Shown in pieces: positions 52,958-64,000 of a stretch of DNA of 64,000 nt (the stretch's first letter is position 1; the number at the start of each line of letters is the position of its first letter). The notes below the pieces were generated by a model, which did not search any database, was not told where the DNA came from, and worked only from the letters and a program-made list of their open reading frames with translations. The translations under genes were made by a program, and so were the position numbers. The DNA comes from Plasmodium brasilianum (lineage: Eukaryota > Apicomplexa > Aconoidasida > Haemosporida > Plasmodiidae), in assembly GCF_023973825.1 (NCBI RefSeq), contig NC_090117.1:837501-901500 (forward strand). Reading direction: 5' to 3'.

Positions 52958-54825
52958 TGTAGTGCCATGATACACACTTAATGAATAACCCCTTTTGTAG
53001 GATGGAAGAGTATGTGATTGAGTACAACATCAAATTAGAGTAGTTATTATACTATGCATTTAATGTGCTGTTTATTTATTTTCCCTGTTCAATTATTACA
53101 CTTTGCAGCCATAACACCTTAAGCAATTGTTAAATAAAATGCGTAGTTCAAGGAAGGTACGAAACGTTATAACAATAAAGGATACACAAAATCTTTTTAT
53201 TAAAAAAATAAAGAGAAAAACAAAAATAAAAATAAAAACAAAAATAAAATGAAAAACAAAAATAAAATGAAAAACAAAAATAAAATGAAAAACAAAAATA
53301 AATTGAAAAAGAAATGTACAAGTTATTTTAAATAGTAATTTTACTAACTTTTGTTGTGTTTTTAATATTTTTAATTTTTTAAAATTGTTCATTAAAAAAG
53401 AAATTATTATATGAAAATGTCGTACATACATTAATGATATTGTTTGAGTAAATTTTATTAAATTTATATCATTGCAGCCTATTTTTTTTTTTTTTTGTTT
53501 TCAAAATGTTCCATTTTAAATTTATTAGCACAAGATAAAAGTGTTTATATATGCATGATACATATTACATACATTTTATACATATGCTTATGTATACTTG
53601 TCTACATACTGATCATACACCCCATATTAAGGGTTGGCTTTTATATGTCCTTTCATGCACATTCTTTCATTTTAGTTTATGAATTTTATATCATATGTGA
53701 ACACATCATAATGTTGTTCGATAAAAATTTTTAAAACTTTGAATTTAACAAATGGCGAATAATCAATAAATATTATTTTTTTTTTGTTGAAGAAAAGCGC
53801 ATACACAAAAAAAAAAGAAAAAGAAAAAGAAAAATGCATATATATATATATATATATATATAAAGGAACAAGTAACAGAACATATAATAATGGCTTTGTA
53901 ATAACACTTGAATGGATTTAAATGAACAAAATTTATGTTTACATATGAATAAATAGTCTTGTATAAAAGAAGAATAGAAAATCTCCTACATATTTGTGTT
54001 ATCCAAAACTTAGTATTATGAATAAATTAGTGAAAAGACAATGCCCACATTTTCTTATATGTAATCTGATAATAAGGTGATGCGAGAGCTAGCTTTTTTT
54101 TTTTTTAGCTAGCTAAAATATAAATTACAAAGAAAAAAAGAAAAAGGAGAGAAAAAGTAAAAGTAAAAGTAAAAGAAAATTTTAACGATTTTTACACAAA
54201 ATAAATTGGATTACCAGGATTAACTGCTTATACGTTGCTGTAAAATGTACGGACGCTTATGAACTGTGCTACATAATTTAAGCTTACAATCCACAACACC
54301 CTTTTTTGTGTACTTCTTTTTTCCTCTCACGTAATAATGTACTTTGCAAATGTAGAGTAACCTTGATGAAGTTCCGTAGGAGCAATTGAGTAAAGGTCTT
54401 TCTTTTTTTTTTTTTTTTCTGCATAATAAACTGAATAAGCAGAACAAATACTGGAACGCAGCTTCTTTTTGGAAAAAATTATATTCCCCATTTAGGCTTT
54501 CACATGTCCGTGTTCAGAAAAAATAAATATTTTTACATTTATTAAATTTCGTGCGTGCGTTTGTGCGCTTGTGCACACTTCTTTTTTTCCGTTACAATTG
54601 CCCATCATTATCATCACCCTTATTTTTTTTTGTTCATCTTTTGAAATTTTAAGAGAATAATATGGACTTACAATTTACGAATATTTTTTTTTTTTTTCTG
54701 AGATATAATCATGTCCTGGTAGGAGATGAGTTTATGCAAAGTAATATTTTAGCATTCTGAATTTTATCTTTTCTTTGCACTGTTCCGAGGAAATTATAAC
54801 AAAAATTGACAACAACAAAACATGT
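52958..54825. other. Convergent intergenic region, repeat protein / AROM
   Basis: No gene seen. Contents: a 20-bp array AAAAACAAAAATAAAATG at 53215-53305, TA repeats at 53838-53862, and an inverted repeat AGCTAGCT-T12-AGCTAGCT at 54087-54114. Confidence 0.6.
54087..54114. other. Hairpin AGCTAGCT / T12 loop / AGCTAGCT
   Basis: Perfect 8-bp inverted repeat (each arm itself palindromic) around a run of twelve T, between two convergent genes. It may be a transcript 3'-end structure, or chance. Confidence 0.7.
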
Positions 54826-63511
<8,686 letters not shown>

Positions 63512-64000
63512 AGACAGAAATGAAATAATTATTAGTGATGATACTTTTTTTTTTTAAAATAAAATTTAATATATCTATAATAACTATGACATGTAATAAA
63601 TTTATATAAAACTTGACTTATTCCTTTTTTTTTTTTTTTGAGATTCGTTTTGCATTTCCATCGTATGTAAATATATATATGCACATATGTACATGTAGTA
63701 ACTTTTGCAAAAAATTTGATATAGTGAGTCAAAATTAGTCATTGTAGAAACGCTTTTGCTAAAATATATGGAAGTTTCCGCTACGAACAATTTTGTAGAT
63801 AAGCTGTAAATTTTCGGAGAAATTGCATTATATCTTTTTTTTATATATATAGAGGGACCGAAAGGGTACGAGAAGTAGGGTGGTCATTCGGTCCTTTTTA
63901 ACAAAACAAAAAAATGAAATATTTTTACGTTTTTTGCATTTTAAAATTTTTTTTTATTTTTTGAATAGAGGGAAAGAATATATACGAAAAGTTCCATCCT
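63512..64000. other. Sequence upstream of AROM to window end
   Basis: AT-rich with T runs at 63546-63555 and 63625-63640. It probably holds the AROM 5' untranslated region and promoter. No gene is recognised before the window ends. Confidence 0.55.

Overview
The window is a piece of a nuclear chromosome of a malaria parasite (Plasmodium). The evidence is roughly 75-80% A+T sequence, long A/T homopolymers and TATG microsatellites, Asn/Lys/Ser low-complexity coding sequence, short introns with GTAAG/GTATAT donors, and a gene order matching a block I know from P. falciparum chromosome 2, read in reverse: SERA cluster - iron-sulphur assembly protein - conserved protein - MSP4 - MSP5 - adenylosuccinate lyase - RNA polymerase III subunit C11 - conserved protein - AROM. 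Separate MSP4 and MSP5 genes argue against a rodent parasite. The missing MSP2 argues against the falciparum lineage. The composition suggests a P. malariae- or P. ovale-like species. Species assignment is inference only.

Region 1-17,700 is the end of the SERA (serine repeat antigen) papain-like protease cluster: a decayed SERA copy at the left edge (1-1445), two closely related cysteine-type SERA genes with four exons and all-phase-1 introns (2646-6915 and 8156-12047), and a divergent multi-exon cysteine-type SERA (14156-17682) in the position of P. falciparum SERA8 / rodent egress cysteine protease 1. The first intact SERA carries a pure run of 56 serine codons between protease and C-terminal domain.

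Region 17,700-28,600 holds an A-type iron-sulphur carrier (20375-20887, +) converging on a very large conserved protein on the minus strand (28586-22292). That gene is broken into three reading frames by two A homopolymers, each one base short, and has two small 3' exons. A gene-free 4.9 kb AT-rich interval follows.

Region 33,500-44,400 holds MSP4 and MSP5 (GPI-anchored merozoite surface proteins with one EGF-like domain each, both two-exon), a 3 kb gap where P. falciparum has MSP2, ADSL on the minus strand (purine salvage) and a two-exon RPC11. MSP5 shows a perfect 369-bp coding duplication and a 150-bp duplication just upstream of the start codon.

Region 44,400-64,000 has a 4.5 kb gene-free interval, a 1361-residue repeat-rich protein of unknown function (48872-52957, +) and, convergent with it, a roughly 2500-residue AROM polypeptide of the shikimate pathway (63511-54826, -). 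AROM has a degenerate dehydroquinate synthase region, a well-preserved EPSP synthase, shikimate kinase and type I dehydroquinase, but no recognisable shikimate dehydrogenase. The genes do not form an operon. The shared biology is blood-stage egress and invasion (SERA, MSP4, MSP5) plus ordinary metabolic and transcription genes.
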